NCBI GenBank assembly: GCA_026985525.1
Contig: JALSQI010000027.1
Coordinates: forward strand, 1 to 46,269
DNA length: 46,269 nt
Source of the DNA: Archaeoglobaceae archaeon
Lineage (GTDB): Archaea; Halobacteriota; Archaeoglobi; Archaeoglobales; Archaeoglobaceae
Reading direction: 5' to 3'
The notes below the pieces were generated by a model. The model was not told the DNA's origin. It saw nothing but the letters and a program-made list of their open reading frames with translations, and did no database searches. The translations under genes and the position numbers were made by a program. The number at the start of each line of letters is the position of its first letter. The stretch's first letter is position 1. Positions 7,872 to 15,941 of this stretch are shown here, one piece after another.

Positions 7872-9037
7872 AAGCTGTTACGGGCATACCCGTATTAGAT
7901 GAAGTAGTTGAAGAATTCCCAGAAAGTAAAACTTTGACTTACTGGATAGATCCAGAAGTAGAGGGAAATGCATTTGCTATGCAGACTATATATACTAACT
8001 TGGAAAGGGGTTTTAAATGTGCATACGTTACAGTAACCATTTCTCCCGAATCCGTAATTTCTGAATTCGAGGAATTTGGCTGGGAAGTTAAGGAATTTGA
8101 GAACTTTGAAATCGTTGATTTGTACTCAAGCTATGTTGGTTTTCCTTCAAAGTGCAAGTATAATGCAAATCCGATAAACTTGGAAGAAGTCGAGGTGCTT
8201 ATGAAAAAGGTATTGGAGAAGTTCGACATCGTATTTCTCCCAGCCTCTTCAATAATAGACGTTTGCGGAGAGGAGGCACTTAGATGCATTAAAGACTGGT
8301 GCAGTCTTGCAAAAAGTATTGGTAAGAGGGTTGTTTTATCCTTTGTAGCATGGCCCTACTCAAAAGAAGTTAAAGATGGGATAATAGAAATTTCGAATGC
8401 TTTGGTTAAAGTAGGTGGAATACATCACAGAGTTATACTTGGCTATTACTATGGTCTGGTTAAAGCCGACTGGAAAAACGTCAAAAGCAGGGCTATTCTA
8501 TTTAAGTTAGTTCGACCGGGTGGTGTTAGAGCATACATACCAAAAATTCTCGTTACAGGCCCATACAACGCTGGAAAATCGAGTTTTGTTCACGCCATTT
8601 CTAATAGAGCTGTATCCGTTGACAGGTTGGGGACTACAGTTGCTTTGGATCATGGCCACCTTGAATACAAGGGTTTTTCGATAGATCTATTTGGAACGCC
8701 CGGACAGGAGAGATTTGACCCAATACTACGAATGCTTGGTAAAGAAGCTCTTGGAGTTATATTAGTTGTCGATTCGACAAAACCCGAAACTTTTCCGAGA
8801 GCAAAGCAGATGCTTGAATCTGTAACTCACTTCGGACTGCCATACGTCGTAGCTGCGAACAAACAGGATTTGCCCAACGCCCTTCCTCCAGAAGAGATAA
8901 AAAGGAGGATGGTTTTGCCGAATGATGTGCCGGTAATACCGATTTCTGCAGTTAAAGGGGAAGGCGTTTACAAAGTTATTGATGCCTTGTTAGATTTGCT
9001 TATATGGCGGGAGGGAGAAGATGAGCTTGAGATCTGA
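7868..9037 (+). CDS. RecA-like domain fused to a Ras-superfamily small GTPase
   Basis: This protein has 389 residues. Residues 1-215 look like a KaiC/RecA-type domain without a Walker A. Residues 224-380 are a complete small GTPase: P-loop GPYNAGKSS (231-239), switch I Thr in GTTVAL, DLFGTPGQERF (273-283), NKQD (331-334) and SA (360-361). The DLFGTPGQ and LVVDSTKP stretches resemble the prokaryotic MglA/COG2229 group. It is encoded between an ATPase and a Roadblock protein, overlapping both genes, so a GTP switch controlled by that Roadblock protein is likely. Confidence 0.85.
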   Translation: MKAVTGIPVLDEVVEEFPESKTLTYWIDPEVEGNAFAMQTIYTNLERGFKCAYVTVTISPESVISEFEEFGWEVKEFENFEIVDLYSSYVGFPSKCKYNANPINLEEVEVLMKKVLEKFDIVFLPASSIIDVCGEEALRCIKDWCSLAKSIGKRVVLSFVAWPYSKEVKDGIIEISNALVKVGGIHHRVILGYYYGLVKADWKNVKSRAILFKLVRPGGVRAYIPKILVTGPYNAGKSSFVHAISNRAVSVDRLGTTVALDHGHLEYKGFSIDLFGTPGQERFDPILRMLGKEALGVILVVDSTKPETFPRAKQMLESVTHFGLPYVVAANKQDLPNALPPEEIKRRMVLPNDVPVIPISAVKGEGVYKVIDALLDLLIWREGEDELEI

Positions 9038-9386
9038 ACTTGAAGAAGTTTTGAAGGAATTGAAAGCAACGGGAGATATAGAAGCATCAGCAATAGTTTC
9101 GAGAGATGGATTGTTGATAGCTGCTGACATATCTTCAAACGTTAATGCTGAGGCTTTTGCGGCTATGAGTGCTACTATGCTTGGCGCGGCAGAAACTGCG
9201 ATGTCTGAACTTGGGAAAGGATTGCCGGATAGAGTTGTAGTTGAGAGTTCAGACGGTAAAATAGTTGCTACGGGTGCGGGAGATAGAGCTTTGTTAGTCG
9301 TAATGACGTCTCCAAAAGCGAATCTGGGTTTAATTCTGCTTCAATTGGGTAAAGCGAGTAAAAAAGTCGAGGAGTTGTTGGGGTGA
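9021..9386 (+). CDS. Roadblock/LC7-domain protein (MglB-like)
   Basis: This 121-residue protein is a single Roadblock/LC7 domain: it begins with a helix (ELEEVLKEL), then IEASAIVSRDGLLIAADI and the long helix rich in Ala/Met (EAFAAMSATMLGAAETAM), ending RALLVVMTSPKANLGLIL. Such proteins dimerise and act as GAPs or regulators of small GTPases such as MglA. It overlaps the GTPase-fusion gene by 17 bases, with GGGAGAAG before its ATG, and a V4R gene follows within 5 bases. Confidence 0.88.
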   Translation: MSLRSELEEVLKELKATGDIEASAIVSRDGLLIAADISSNVNAEAFAAMSATMLGAAETAMSELGKGLPDRVVVESSDGKIVATGAGDRALLVVMTSPKANLGLILLQLGKASKKVEELLG

Positions 9387-9390
9387 GAAC

Positions 9391-9966
9391 GTGTTTGATG
9401 CGTTAGTTAGCGAGGATTTGAGAGATTTTAGCGAAGAAGAGCTTGATAAACTGTTTGTAGTACACGAGGAAGGAATAAAGCAATTCTTGGGAAGGATACC
9501 TCTCGGATGTATATACGCCACTTTTCTGTCGGGCTTGTATGTGGAGATGGAGAAAATAGTAGGGAGAGCTGCGAGAGGTTTGATAATAAACGCTTCTAAG
9601 AACAGAGGTAAGATAGCTGGAAACGCTATAAGGAGAAGGTACGAGAAAAAGTACGGTGAAATGAGCGTTGAAAGGGCTAAAATGGTTGCGAGAAACATGC
9701 TTGTTATATGGGGCAAGTGCTTTGGCTGGGGAAAGATGAGTTTTAAAGTTAACGATACGGAATTCTGGCTCGAAGTGGAAGATTCCTTGGAGGCTACTGG
9801 ATTTTTAAAGCTTAAAGAGAAACCTAAGGGGCCGGTTTGCTGGATGTTACTCGGCTACTCTTGGGGCTTACTCGAAGGGCTATTTAACAGAAAGTTTGAA
9901 GGTGAGGAGGTGGAGTGCAAAGCTGTAGGAGGTGAGAAGTGTAGGTTCGTTTTCAGAACTATCTGA
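9391..9966 (+). CDS. V4R (4-vinyl reductase) domain protein, putative sensor
   Basis: This 191-residue protein ends with the V4R signature, GEEVECKAVGGEKCRFVF, with the paired cysteines typical of this small-molecule binding fold. An N-terminal helical part of about 60 residues precedes it. V4R domains bind hydrocarbons or tetrapyrrole-like ligands in some regulators; the ligand here is unknown. The GTG start is preceded by GGGGTGAGAAC. Its place at the end of the ATPase/GTPase/Roadblock unit suggests it feeds a signal to the GTP switch. Confidence 0.78.
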   Translation: MFDALVSEDLRDFSEEELDKLFVVHEEGIKQFLGRIPLGCIYATFLSGLYVEMEKIVGRAARGLIINASKNRGKIAGNAIRRRYEKKYGEMSVERAKMVARNMLVIWGKCFGWGKMSFKVNDTEFWLEVEDSLEATGFLKLKEKPKGPVCWMLLGYSWGLLEGLFNRKFEGEEVECKAVGGEKCRFVFRTI

Positions 9967-10003
9967 GTAAAGTATTTTTACCCCATTTTGCTATTTTGTG
10001 AAG

Positions 10004-10705
10004 ATGAGAATACCTCTTTACGTTGAGTTTAAAGGAAAAAACGTTTTGATAATTGGCGGTGGAGGAGTCGGAGCTTCGAGAGCAAAAAAGTTCTTAAAAG
10101 CTGGAGCAAATGTTAGAGTTCTCAGCCTTGATTTTTGTAACGAATTGAAAGAAATGGAGAAAAAAGGAGAAGTGAAATTAGTGGAAGGAAACGCTTTTGA
10201 CGAAAAACTTTTGGAGGAGAACATTTCTTGGGCGAACTTGGTTACGGTAGCTATACCTCCATTGGAAATAAACGATAAAGTGATTGAACTGGCAAAGAAG
10301 TACAGGACTCTCGTCAACCTCGCTAACGACGCTGAGAAAACTGAAGTCGTCGTGCCTTTCGAAGGAGAAGTAGATGGAATTAGGTTTGCAGTTACTACCG
10401 AAGGTAAGAGCGGAGTGGTGGCGAGAAAGGTGAGAGATTCGATTAAAAAGATGCTTGAAGAGGACGAAGAAATAATCTACTTCTTAAAGGCTATGTACTA
10501 TCTCAAGAGGTACATGAAAAAGAGGAAAATACCTATTCACATGAGGATGAAGCTTTACTTTGTAATATCTTCAAACCCTGAGTTTGTTGAAATGGTTAAG
10601 AAAGAGGACGTTGAAGGAGCAAAGAAGTTGGTGGAGAAATTAGTAGAAGAATACGTTTCGGGAAAGAGGGATGTAGATGAAAGTTCAGTCAAAATCAACT
10701 TTTGA
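10004..10705 (+). CDS. Precorrin-2 dehydrogenase / sirohydrochlorin-forming enzyme
   Basis: The protein matches the Met8p/SirC/CysG-N family, which oxidises precorrin-2 to sirohydrochlorin with NAD+ and may insert iron. It starts with a Rossmann motif (VLIIGGGGVGASRAKKFL) and keeps TTEGKSGVVARKVRDSI, the usual signature near the substrate site. Start: a TATA-like AGTATTTTTACC (9971-9982) sits about 27 bases before ATG 10004, so I prefer this over GTG 9998. The next gene, overlapping by 29 bases, acts later in the same siroheme-to-heme route. Confidence 0.9.
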   Translation: MRIPLYVEFKGKNVLIIGGGGVGASRAKKFLKAGANVRVLSLDFCNELKEMEKKGEVKLVEGNAFDEKLLEENISWANLVTVAIPPLEINDKVIELAKKYRTLVNLANDAEKTEVVVPFEGEVDGIRFAVTTEGKSGVVARKVRDSIKKMLEEDEEIIYFLKAMYYLKRYMKKRKIPIHMRMKLYFVISSNPEFVEMVKKEDVEGAKKLVEKLVEEYVSGKRDVDESSVKINF

Positions 10706-11630
10706 TGAAGAAACGACTAAGCTTTTAATGGGTATTCAGTATTCCTTACCCTTGACAACGACACCCTTAGTTGACCTTGCAGACGAGCTTGGGTTGAAAT
10801 CTGAATTCGTAATGAAAAAAGTAAAGGAGTTTTACGGAAACGTAATAAAGAGATACGGTGCCAATTTGAACTATAGGGCTTTTTCAAAACAGCAAAGAGC
10901 TGCATTAATAGCTGCAAGAGTTGACGAAAGCAGGATTAAAGAAGTGGCGAAGGTAATAAACTCTTACAATCCGAAGCACAACTACTGGAGAGACGATTAC
11001 TACAACGTCTGGTTTACATTAAAAGCGAAGGATGTCGATTCCGTAAAAGCTCTTGCTGAGGAGGTAATGGAGAAGTGCGGAGTTGAGGAATACATAATTC
11101 TGCCAACTAAGAGAGTTTACAAGATGGACGTAAAGTACGACTTGATAAGGGGTATTTCTTGGAGTGAAAAGAGCGAAGAAAAGTTTGATGTCCCAAAAGT
11201 TGAGGAATTGGGACTGGATGCGAACTTACTTAGAAAGTTGGAAAAGCTAAGAGTTACGGAAAGACCTTTCTCTAACTTAGGATATTCTGAAGAGGAATTA
11301 GTTGACTTAATAAAAGAATTAATAGACATGGGTGTTGTAAGAGACTTCAGCGGAGTTTTGAAGGAGAGATTAGCTGGATTTAAAGAAAACGGTATGAACG
11401 TAGTTAAAACGGAGGAGCCTGAAAAGGTTTCTAAAAAACTCGCAAAAAGACCGGAAATAACTCACTTAGTTGAAAGGGAAGTGCCTGAGAATTGGCAATA
11501 TCCCGTTTACTTCATGGTTCACGCAGTAAAAAGGGAGTACATAGAAAGGGTTAGAAGAGATGTGGAAAAAATGAGCGGAGTTGAGGAGATAAGAGTTCTG
11601 TACAGCATCATGGACTTAAAATACTCTTAG
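10677..11630 (+). CDS. ahbAB: Fused siroheme decarboxylase AhbA-AhbB (Lrp/AsnC-like)
   Basis: This 317-residue protein contains two tandem AhbA/AhbB (NirD/L-like) units of about 160 residues, each with an N-terminal winged-helix part and a C-terminal ferredoxin-like part. The second ends ENWQYPVYFMVHAV, a family hallmark; the first has the weaker NVWFTLKA. AhbA and AhbB normally form a heterodimer that decarboxylates siroheme to 12,18-didecarboxysiroheme in the alternative heme route. Fusion gives fixed stoichiometry. The gene overlaps the dehydrogenase gene by 29 bases. Start ATG 10677 follows GAGGGATG. Confidence 0.87.
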   Translation: MKVQSKSTFDEETTKLLMGIQYSLPLTTTPLVDLADELGLKSEFVMKKVKEFYGNVIKRYGANLNYRAFSKQQRAALIAARVDESRIKEVAKVINSYNPKHNYWRDDYYNVWFTLKAKDVDSVKALAEEVMEKCGVEEYIILPTKRVYKMDVKYDLIRGISWSEKSEEKFDVPKVEELGLDANLLRKLEKLRVTERPFSNLGYSEEELVDLIKELIDMGVVRDFSGVLKERLAGFKENGMNVVKTEEPEKVSKKLAKRPEITHLVEREVPENWQYPVYFMVHAVKREYIERVRRDVEKMSGVEEIRVLYSIMDLKYS

Positions 11631-11666
11631 GACTTAAAATACCTTAAGCGTGCTTAGACGTGCTTA
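11612..11666. repeat. Short tandem duplications across the ahbAB stop
   Basis: GGACTTAAAATACTCTTA (11612-11629) is followed at once by the near-identical GGACTTAAAATACCTTAA (11630-11647). Then ACGTGCTTA-like 10-mers follow twice (11648-11656 and 11657-11666). The duplications span the stop codon and run up to the convergent DUF424 gene. Confidence 0.7.
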
Positions 11667-11963
11667 TAGAACCACCATCTGCGCGTGAGGACAGCCACCA
11701 ATAACGAGAACTCTATCTTTGTCTATTATTCCTTCTTCGATTGCTAATTTTACGGCTTTTTCTCCACTGATGTTCGCAATCGTAGCTCTTTTCAGCAAAT
11801 CTCTAACTCTTTTTTCATCTACTTCTTCGCTTCCGTAGAATTTTTCAGTTATTTCGAGTTTCAGTTTTCTCTCCTCATCCCTGAAAGTTTTGCCCACTAT
11901 GTCTGAATCACAAACTGCAACTAAGAATTCTCCCTGAACTCTGTAAACTTTAACTCGAAACAT
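11664..11963 (-). CDS. DUF424 family protein
   Basis: This 99-residue conserved archaeal protein is recognised by GKTFRDEERKLKLEITEKFY and the end motif RVLVIGGCPHAQMVVL. The family has no settled function. It starts one base after the aIF2-beta gene ends, and this pairing recurs in Archaea, hinting at a translation-linked role. Confidence 0.85.
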   Translation of the reverse strand: MFRVKVYRVQGEFLVAVCDSDIVGKTFRDEERKLKLEITEKFYGSEEVDEKRVRDLLKRATIANISGEKAVKLAIEEGIIDKDRVLVIGGCPHAQMVVL

Positions 11964-11964
11964 C

Positions 11965-12372
11965 TCAGAAAGGTCTCACTGGATGTTTTGCCCCACAAGC
12001 CATGCACTTCATGAAGAGAATTCTTTCCTCTCTTACCAGTATTGTGTCGGGCGAGTTGCACTCTTTACACAGTACGTAATCTTTAACGTAAGAGTCCACT
12101 TCTTTCTGTACTTCTTCTTCAGTAAACTTACCTTGTAGAGTGAGCCTTCCTGCCTCCAGAAATCCTGCAGTTCCAAGAGCTTTAACCAGATACTTGTAAA
12201 GGTGTTCTTCACTTCTGTTTACAGTCTTTGCTATTTGGGAGAAGTTCTTTATTATCGTTCTGCTACCTTCCCTAAGTAAGCTCACTTTTGGTATTTCAAA
12301 TCTCTCCCTTTTTACTACTTCTTCTGGTAGTTCTGATAGGGCTTTTTCGAGTAGTTCTTCGTAACTTCTCAT
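11965..12372 (-). CDS. Translation initiation factor aIF2 subunit beta
   Basis: This 135-residue protein is the beta subunit of the heterotrimer that delivers initiator Met-tRNA to the small ribosomal subunit. It has the core alpha-beta domain (SEEHLYKYLVKALGTAGFLE) and a C-terminal zinc ribbon with CKEC and CMAC pairs. The length is normal for Archaea. A TATA-like CTTATTTATTGA lies about 25 bases before the ATG. DUF424 follows downstream. Confidence 0.95.
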   Translation of the reverse strand: MRSYEELLEKALSELPEEVVKRERFEIPKVSLLREGSRTIIKNFSQIAKTVNRSEEHLYKYLVKALGTAGFLEAGRLTLQGKFTEEEVQKEVDSYVKDYVLCKECNSPDTILVREERILFMKCMACGAKHPVRPF

Positions 12373-12410
12373 GTCTCAGGCTTTAACTTATCAATAAATA
12401 AGTCTTTGGT

Positions 12411-12962
12411 TCAGTCGGAAACAAACAGTTCAGAAAGCTTTAAGAACTTTTTTCTACTCCTCTCCAACTTCATCTTCGCTATTTCGAGAACTGAGCTCAA
12501 ATCTAAGGGCAGTGCTTTTTTGAACCTAACTGGTATTTCTATTCTTTCGTGTCCACATACCTCTACTACAAAGTTTTTCAGAGAGATTATCCCCGCTCTT
12601 CTTATTCCAGCTCTTTGAGATTTAATTAGTAACTTTTCAGCACTCTTTAAATCCCTGCACGCAATGTGAAGTATTGGTGGGTGTAACATCAGCCAAGTCG
12701 TTTTTCTGCCAGCTTGTATTGCCCTTAAAACTTCGCTTTCTTCCGGAATTTCGTGCCATTTGCCGAGAAAAATAGCTTCTCCCTTGTTACCAAAATCTTT
12801 CATGTCCATTACAGCCAATCTACCAGCACAACTCGAAAGAGTTACGTAATCTGGATTTTCGTTTATTCTTTTAAGTATCGGAACTATCCACTCGTCAACT
12901 TCCCCCATCTCAATCGCTCTGTTTAAAGATTCAATCTTTCTCTTTTTGTACTCCTGCCACAT
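12411..12962 (-). CDS. taw3: tRNA wybutosine-type methyltransferase Taw3 (TYW3 family)
   Basis: This 183-residue protein matches the TYW3/Taw3 family, which N4-methylates the wyosine-derivative intermediate at position 37 of tRNA-Phe. Family marks are VTLSSCAGRLAVMD, GKWHEIP and the CRDLKSAEKLL region. A ribosome-binding GGTGAT lies 5 bases before the ATG. It is divergent from purP and ends 38 bases before the aIF2-beta start. Confidence 0.92.
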   Translation of the reverse strand: MWQEYKKRKIESLNRAIEMGEVDEWIVPILKRINENPDYVTLSSCAGRLAVMDMKDFGNKGEAIFLGKWHEIPEESEVLRAIQAGRKTTWLMLHPPILHIACRDLKSAEKLLIKSQRAGIRRAGIISLKNFVVEVCGHERIEIPVRFKKALPLDLSSVLEIAKMKLERSRKKFLKLSELFVSD

Positions 12963-13007
12963 TCAAATCACCGCAAAACAGATTTACCACATGTAGTTCG
13001 TTTAATT

Positions 13008-14129
13008 ATGATTTCAGATTTGGTTAAGGAAATTGCGGATGAGTATAGGGATATTACGATTGGCATATTTGGTTCTCATTCTGCAAAAGAAATAGGAGTT
13101 TCGGCTAAGGCTTGGGGTTTCAGAACTCTGGTAGTCGTTCAGAAGGGCAGAGATAAACTCTACACGAAGTATAATTCTCACTTATACGATGAGTTCATAG
13201 TTGTTGACAAGTTTAAAGACATGCTAAACGAAGAAGTTCAGGAAAAGATGAGAGAACTGAATACGATTTTTATACCGAACAGAAGTTTTGCTGTTTACGT
13301 GGGGTATGATGGTATAGAGAACGATTTTAAAGTGCCGATTTATGGAAACAGGTTTTTACTTAGAGCGGAGGAGAGAAATTACGAGAAAGGGCAGTACTAT
13401 CTACTAAAAAAGGCTGGAATAAGAATACCCAAAGAATTTAGTTCACCTGAGGAAATAGATAGGTTAGTGGTAGTAAAAGTTCAGCAGGCAAACAACCCAC
13501 TTGAAAGAGCTTTCTTTTACGCGAAATCTCCAGATGACTATTACCAGCAAGCAGAAAAGCTGATAAAAGAAGGAGTTATAGACGAAGAGGGTTTAAAAAA
13601 AGCAAGAATTGAGGAATACGTTCTCGGTGCGAGGTTTAACGCTAACTTCCACAGCTACGCTTTAAAAGACGTTTTTGGAGATTTTGACTTCGTAGGGTTT
13701 AGCGACAGAAGACAGGTTAACTTGCAGGGATTTCTGAATCTACCAGCTAAGGATCAGCTAAAAATAGACGTTCCAGTAAAGAACGAGGAAATTGGACACT
13801 TTGGTGTAACTATGAGAGAAAGTAAGCAGGAAATGGTTTACGACACCGCCGAGAAATTCATAAGAATTTGCGAAAAAGAATATCCACCGGGAATGATTGG
13901 CTTATTTGGTTTGCAAGGAGCTATAGCTTACTCAGGTGATAAACTTGAATTCATAGTTTTCGACGTATCAATGAGAGTTCCGGGAGATCCTTGCATAGGT
14001 CCAACTTCTCCGGAAATGAGAAACTTGAGCGTGAAACACGGAATTAAGATAGAAGATCCCTTGGACTTAACTATGATGGAGTTGAAAAAAGCTGTTGAGG
14101 AGAGAAGGCTTGGAGAAGTAGTTACTTAG
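13008..14129 (+). CDS. purP: FAICAR synthetase-family protein PurP
   Basis: This 373-residue ATP-grasp enzyme matches the archaeal PurP family, which formylates AICAR with formate and ATP in purine synthesis. Signs are IGIFGSHSAKEI near the N-terminus, the ATP-grasp stretch and the conserved end FDVSMRVPGDPCIGPTSPEM. PurP occurs in functional and divergent subgroups; the His in GSHSA is kept, but the exact subgroup is not settled here. Its end overlaps the convergent DUF2070 gene by 8 bases. Confidence 0.92.
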   Translation: MISDLVKEIADEYRDITIGIFGSHSAKEIGVSAKAWGFRTLVVVQKGRDKLYTKYNSHLYDEFIVVDKFKDMLNEEVQEKMRELNTIFIPNRSFAVYVGYDGIENDFKVPIYGNRFLLRAEERNYEKGQYYLLKKAGIRIPKEFSSPEEIDRLVVVKVQQANNPLERAFFYAKSPDDYYQQAEKLIKEGVIDEEGLKKARIEEYVLGARFNANFHSYALKDVFGDFDFVGFSDRRQVNLQGFLNLPAKDQLKIDVPVKNEEIGHFGVTMRESKQEMVYDTAEKFIRICEKEYPPGMIGLFGLQGAIAYSGDKLEFIVFDVSMRVPGDPCIGPTSPEMRNLSVKHGIKIEDPLDLTMMELKKAVEERRLGEVVT

Positions 14130-15759
14130 CGAGAAGTATTCCGAGAATGGCAGTTAAGAGCATTTCCGCAAAAATCATAGTCCAGAACAAGTAAAGTGCT
14201 TTTTCGCCCAACTCTCTAAATCCTTTTTCTATACCTTCAAAGAATTTCTTTCCCATAACTACAACTTCTACATCTCTTCTTCCGTATCTTATATCTGTTA
14301 CTCCGTGCGTATTTTTACTTAAAAAGTCTTTGAGAAATTCGATTATTTTTCTATCTCTTCTGTCACTTCCAACTGGTTTGTAGCCTACCTTAGGAGAAAT
14401 TCCTGTTTTTGAGTGGTTGTCCGTTGTTAAAACTATAAGCTCTACTCCTTTTTCTTCAGCAACTCTTTCCAGTTCCTTTCTAAAGCTTAAAAGCATATTG
14501 TTACCATCAACCATGAGTATGCAGTACTTTTTACCGTAATTCAGTAAAACTGCTTTAACGTAACCGCAAACATCATCTGTTTCAAGTTTAATTTCTGAAA
14601 AACAACATTCCATTTCCACTCTTTCGCTTTTAATTCTCGACGCTTTTTCTATCAACTTAGTTACGTCTTCAACGGCTTTATCGACTTTCACAAATTCTCC
14701 ATATGCGTTGTGACATTCGCACAGTATTACTTCTCCCATTAGCTTTTCCGCGTACTCGTTTAGAAATGGTGGCAAATCGTCAGTAACGCTTTTTCCACTC
14801 AGTATTAACAGTTTTACGCAGTCGAAAGGAAAGCAGTAAAGAGTGTAAACTTTACCTTCTATTTTGAAAGGTTTTTCAGCCAAACACTTTTTACAATTGC
14901 AGTATATGGATTTGACTATCTCTTTTACATCTCTCTCACTCGAAGGATTCAACTCGTGTTTTGTTGCCGAGTGAAGGTAAACGTTCCCTTTTTCCTTCAG
15001 CACTTCTCCAACCAACTTGGCTCCTCCAACATTTCTCATTGGGCCGGGGTGGAATGCTGTATTTATGAATCTAAATTCTCTGTTGATTTCGAGGCATTTT
15101 ACGAATCCTCTGTGCTTAACTCCTACCTTTCTCAACTTTTCTTCAAATTCGTCGGGATTTGAAGTTAGCCAAAATAGTATGAAGGATTTCAGCATTTCTT
15201 TTATGTTTATACCTTCAAAATTTCTGTCAAGATATCTAACGTAAGCTACGGCTAAAATCACTCCAAACACAGAGGATATGGCGTAGCTCAGCATTCTGTG
15301 TGGAGCGTTAAATGAAAAAATGTAATCTACTGGATATATCAAAAACAGGAGTAAAAATACTGCTGGAACTATTCTTTTCATGTCTTCTTTCGACGTGAAG
15401 TACAAAACCAAAGTTAACAGAGTTGACAGCGAGGCTGGGGACAAAACTATTAGCTCGAAATGCCCTAAGTGTATTGCAAAGAAATCGAATACTTCGATGA
15501 AGATTAATATGAGAAGAGCGAGAAAAAAAGTTCTTCTGCTGTTAAAAGCTAAATGTATAAAACGGGATATTAACAGTAGAACCATTACAACGACTAAACC
15601 GACGAAGAAGTACCTTTTGGCAAAGAAAGATTTGCTAACCGTACCGTTTAGAATAGAAGCCAAAGCAATAGTTATAAATCCAAGGGTTACAGTTATTCTC
15701 TTTTTTGGAGTTGTGAATATTTTGGAATAGAATCTCTCTAACAGCTCCGTGTCCACCAT
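14122..15759 (-). CDS. DUF2070 family archaeal membrane protein
   Basis: This 545-residue protein has about six N-terminal transmembrane segments (residues ~25-190), a large soluble domain (about 200-500) and two C-terminal hydrophobic stretches. The soluble part, with NTAFHPGPMRNVGGAKL, LHSATKHELNPSS and LTTDNHSKTGI, matches the archaeal DUF2070/COG3356 family of unknown function. Several His and Asp residues in those motifs suggest a metal-dependent or phosphoryl-transfer site; that is inference. Confidence 0.8.
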   Translation of the reverse strand: MVDTELLERFYSKIFTTPKKRITVTLGFITIALASILNGTVSKSFFAKRYFFVGLVVVMVLLLISRFIHLAFNSRRTFFLALLILIFIEVFDFFAIHLGHFELIVLSPASLSTLLTLVLYFTSKEDMKRIVPAVFLLLFLIYPVDYIFSFNAPHRMLSYAISSVFGVILAVAYVRYLDRNFEGINIKEMLKSFILFWLTSNPDEFEEKLRKVGVKHRGFVKCLEINREFRFINTAFHPGPMRNVGGAKLVGEVLKEKGNVYLHSATKHELNPSSERDVKEIVKSIYCNCKKCLAEKPFKIEGKVYTLYCFPFDCVKLLILSGKSVTDDLPPFLNEYAEKLMGEVILCECHNAYGEFVKVDKAVEDVTKLIEKASRIKSERVEMECCFSEIKLETDDVCGYVKAVLLNYGKKYCILMVDGNNMLLSFRKELERVAEEKGVELIVLTTDNHSKTGISPKVGYKPVGSDRRDRKIIEFLKDFLSKNTHGVTDIRYGRRDVEVVVMGKKFFEGIEKGFRELGEKALYLFWTMIFAEMLLTAILGILLAK

Positions 15760-15821
15760 TGCTCTTGAGATTTTCTGAGGTAATTTATTTGTTGTCGTTT
15801 TGCTACTCTTTAAGTTTTAGG

Positions 15822-15835
15822 AAAAATAATATTAA
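15822..15835 (+). promoter_or_regulatory. TATA-like region before the small ORF/radical SAM unit
   Basis: AAAAATAATATTAA is centred about 27 bases before ATG 15856 and over 110 bases before ATG 15942. This places the predicted RNA start at the small reading frame rather than at the radical SAM gene. Confidence 0.45.
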
Positions 15836-15855
15836 CTCGAAGTAATCGTAAAATC

Positions 15856-15939
15856 ATGCTCAGCTTTAGGTTTGAGTGCGAGGCGGAAGATGGTGGACTA
15901 ACACACTACGTTATGCAAGGAGAAAACAGCCCGTTCTGA
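15856..15939 (+). CDS. Possible 27-aa peptide upstream of a radical SAM enzyme
   Basis: This small frame runs from ATG 15856 to TGA 15937-15939, just 2 bases before the likely start of the radical SAM gene. It begins MLSFRFECEAEDGG and ends with GENSPF; it has one cysteine. A TATA-like box at the leaderless distance supports its translation. It could be a precursor for the downstream enzyme, a leader peptide, or a chance frame; its size is small for a RiPP precursor. Confidence 0.4.
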   Translation: MLSFRFECEAEDGGLTHYVMQGENSPF

Positions 15940-15941
15940 AC

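Noticed and set aside
15876-15941. N-terminal 22 residues of the longest radical SAM frame
   Set aside because: They read as an unusual Arg/Trp-rich stretch, overlap the small ORF, and the promoter spacing and family start favour ATG 15942.
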